From: Pseudomonadota bacterium
Lineage (GTDB): Bacteria; Pseudomonadota; Alphaproteobacteria; Thalassobaculales; Thalassobaculaceae
Assembly: GCA_027623845.1 (NCBI GenBank)
Contig: JAQBUJ010000289.1
Coordinates: 1 to 5,154, forward strand
Reading direction: 5' to 3'
DNA length: 5,154 nucleotides
Below are positions 5,031-5,154 of the stretch, one piece after another. The notes below the pieces were generated by a model, which did no database searches, was not told the DNA's origin, and was given only the letters and a program-made list of their open reading frames with translations. The position numbers were made by a program, and so were the translations under genes. How positions within the stretch are numbered: position 1 is the stretch's first letter; each line of letters opens with the position of its first letter.

Positions 5031-5154
5031 AATCACCCGGGTTAAATCAGCCAGATAAAATCTCTGAGGTTAATTTTCTGGGGTAATACCACCTTCCATT
5101 GATCAGAACCCATGTGCCCAATCCCGGGTTCCGATGAACATTATGGTCCACGGT
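5031..5154. other. AT-richer tail after regA with short repeated motifs
   Basis: These 124 bases have visibly more A and T than the rest. GGTTAA occurs at 5040-5045 and 5068-5073, with a related GGGGTAAT at 5080-5087. CCCGGGTT occurs at 5036-5043 and 5123-5130. GAACCC (5106-5111) and GGGTTC (5126-5131) form a 6-base inverted repeat around 14 bases, and CCAGA/TCTGG (5051-5055, 5077-5081) form another. None has the form of a standard terminator. Short rightward starts at 5112, 5134 and 5143 run off the edge, none with a ribosome binding site. Confidence 0.35.
5047..5154 (-). CDS. Possible C-terminal end of a leftward gene (weak)
   Basis: Reading leftward from the window edge, one frame stays open for 35 codons and stops at TGA (5049-5047). 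It contains GTWVLINGRWYYPRKL, which reads like protein but matches no family I recognise. It would converge on regA with a 16-base gap. An open frame of this length occurs by chance fairly often, and codons such as TTA, AGA and ATT differ from the other genes here. It could be intergenic noise or a gene of foreign composition. Confidence 0.18.
   Translation of the reverse strand, partial: TVDHNVHRNPGLGTWVLINGRWYYPRKLTSEILSG

Noticed and set aside
4404..5036. Leftward 210-codon open frame antisense to regA
   Set aside because: The sense strand encodes an unmistakable RegA with every family motif; the antisense product has no family resemblance.
5031..5090. Intrinsic terminator after regA
   Set aside because: The palindrome ACCCGGGT (5035-5042) is followed only by TTAAATC, with no T-run, and the other inverted repeats are four to five bases with long or AT-only loops.

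Overview
The window is GC-rich DNA from a proteobacterium, most likely an alphaproteobacterium. The best evidence is a sensor kinase and response regulator that match the RegB/RegA (PrrB/PrrA, ActS/ActR) family almost motif for motif. Placement near Rhodospirillales is only an impression from composition and protein style; no marker gene here settles it.

Layout. Bases 1-2609 are read leftward. In transcription order they hold a duplicated alpha/beta-barrel protein of unknown function (2609-1926), an ABC ATPase (1840-1094), an ABC-2 type membrane permease (1097-252) and the first 80 codons of a pyridoxamine-phosphate-oxidase-fold (PPOX) protein (241-1, cut by the window edge). ATPase and permease overlap by 4 bases and the PPOX gene starts 10 bases after the permease stop, so these three look like one translationally coupled operon. 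The barrel gene sits 85 bases upstream of the ATPase and may share the transcript.

A divergent intergenic region (2610-2861) separates this block from the rightward regulatory genes: a possible 38-codon leader ORF with a strong ribosome binding site (2862-2978), regB (2971-4293) and regA (4440-5030). RegB is a six-helix membrane redox sensor. It keeps the GGLENPF quinone-site motif, the phosphorylated His and the redox-active Cys of the family. RegA is the short Fis-type regulator it should phosphorylate. The leader ORF overlaps the regB start by 8 bases in the arrangement expected for translational coupling, and regB has no clear ribosome binding site of its own.

Between regB and regA lie a large imperfect inverted repeat and a good extended -10 promoter, so regA probably has its own transcription start. 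The last 124 bases, after regA, are more AT-rich. They hold short repeated motifs and a weak leftward open frame running off the edge; no gene can be called there with confidence.

No transposon, CRISPR array, tRNA, rRNA or phage gene was seen. The most interesting unexplained items are the Cys-containing leader ORF in front of regB and the palindrome/promoter module in front of regA.
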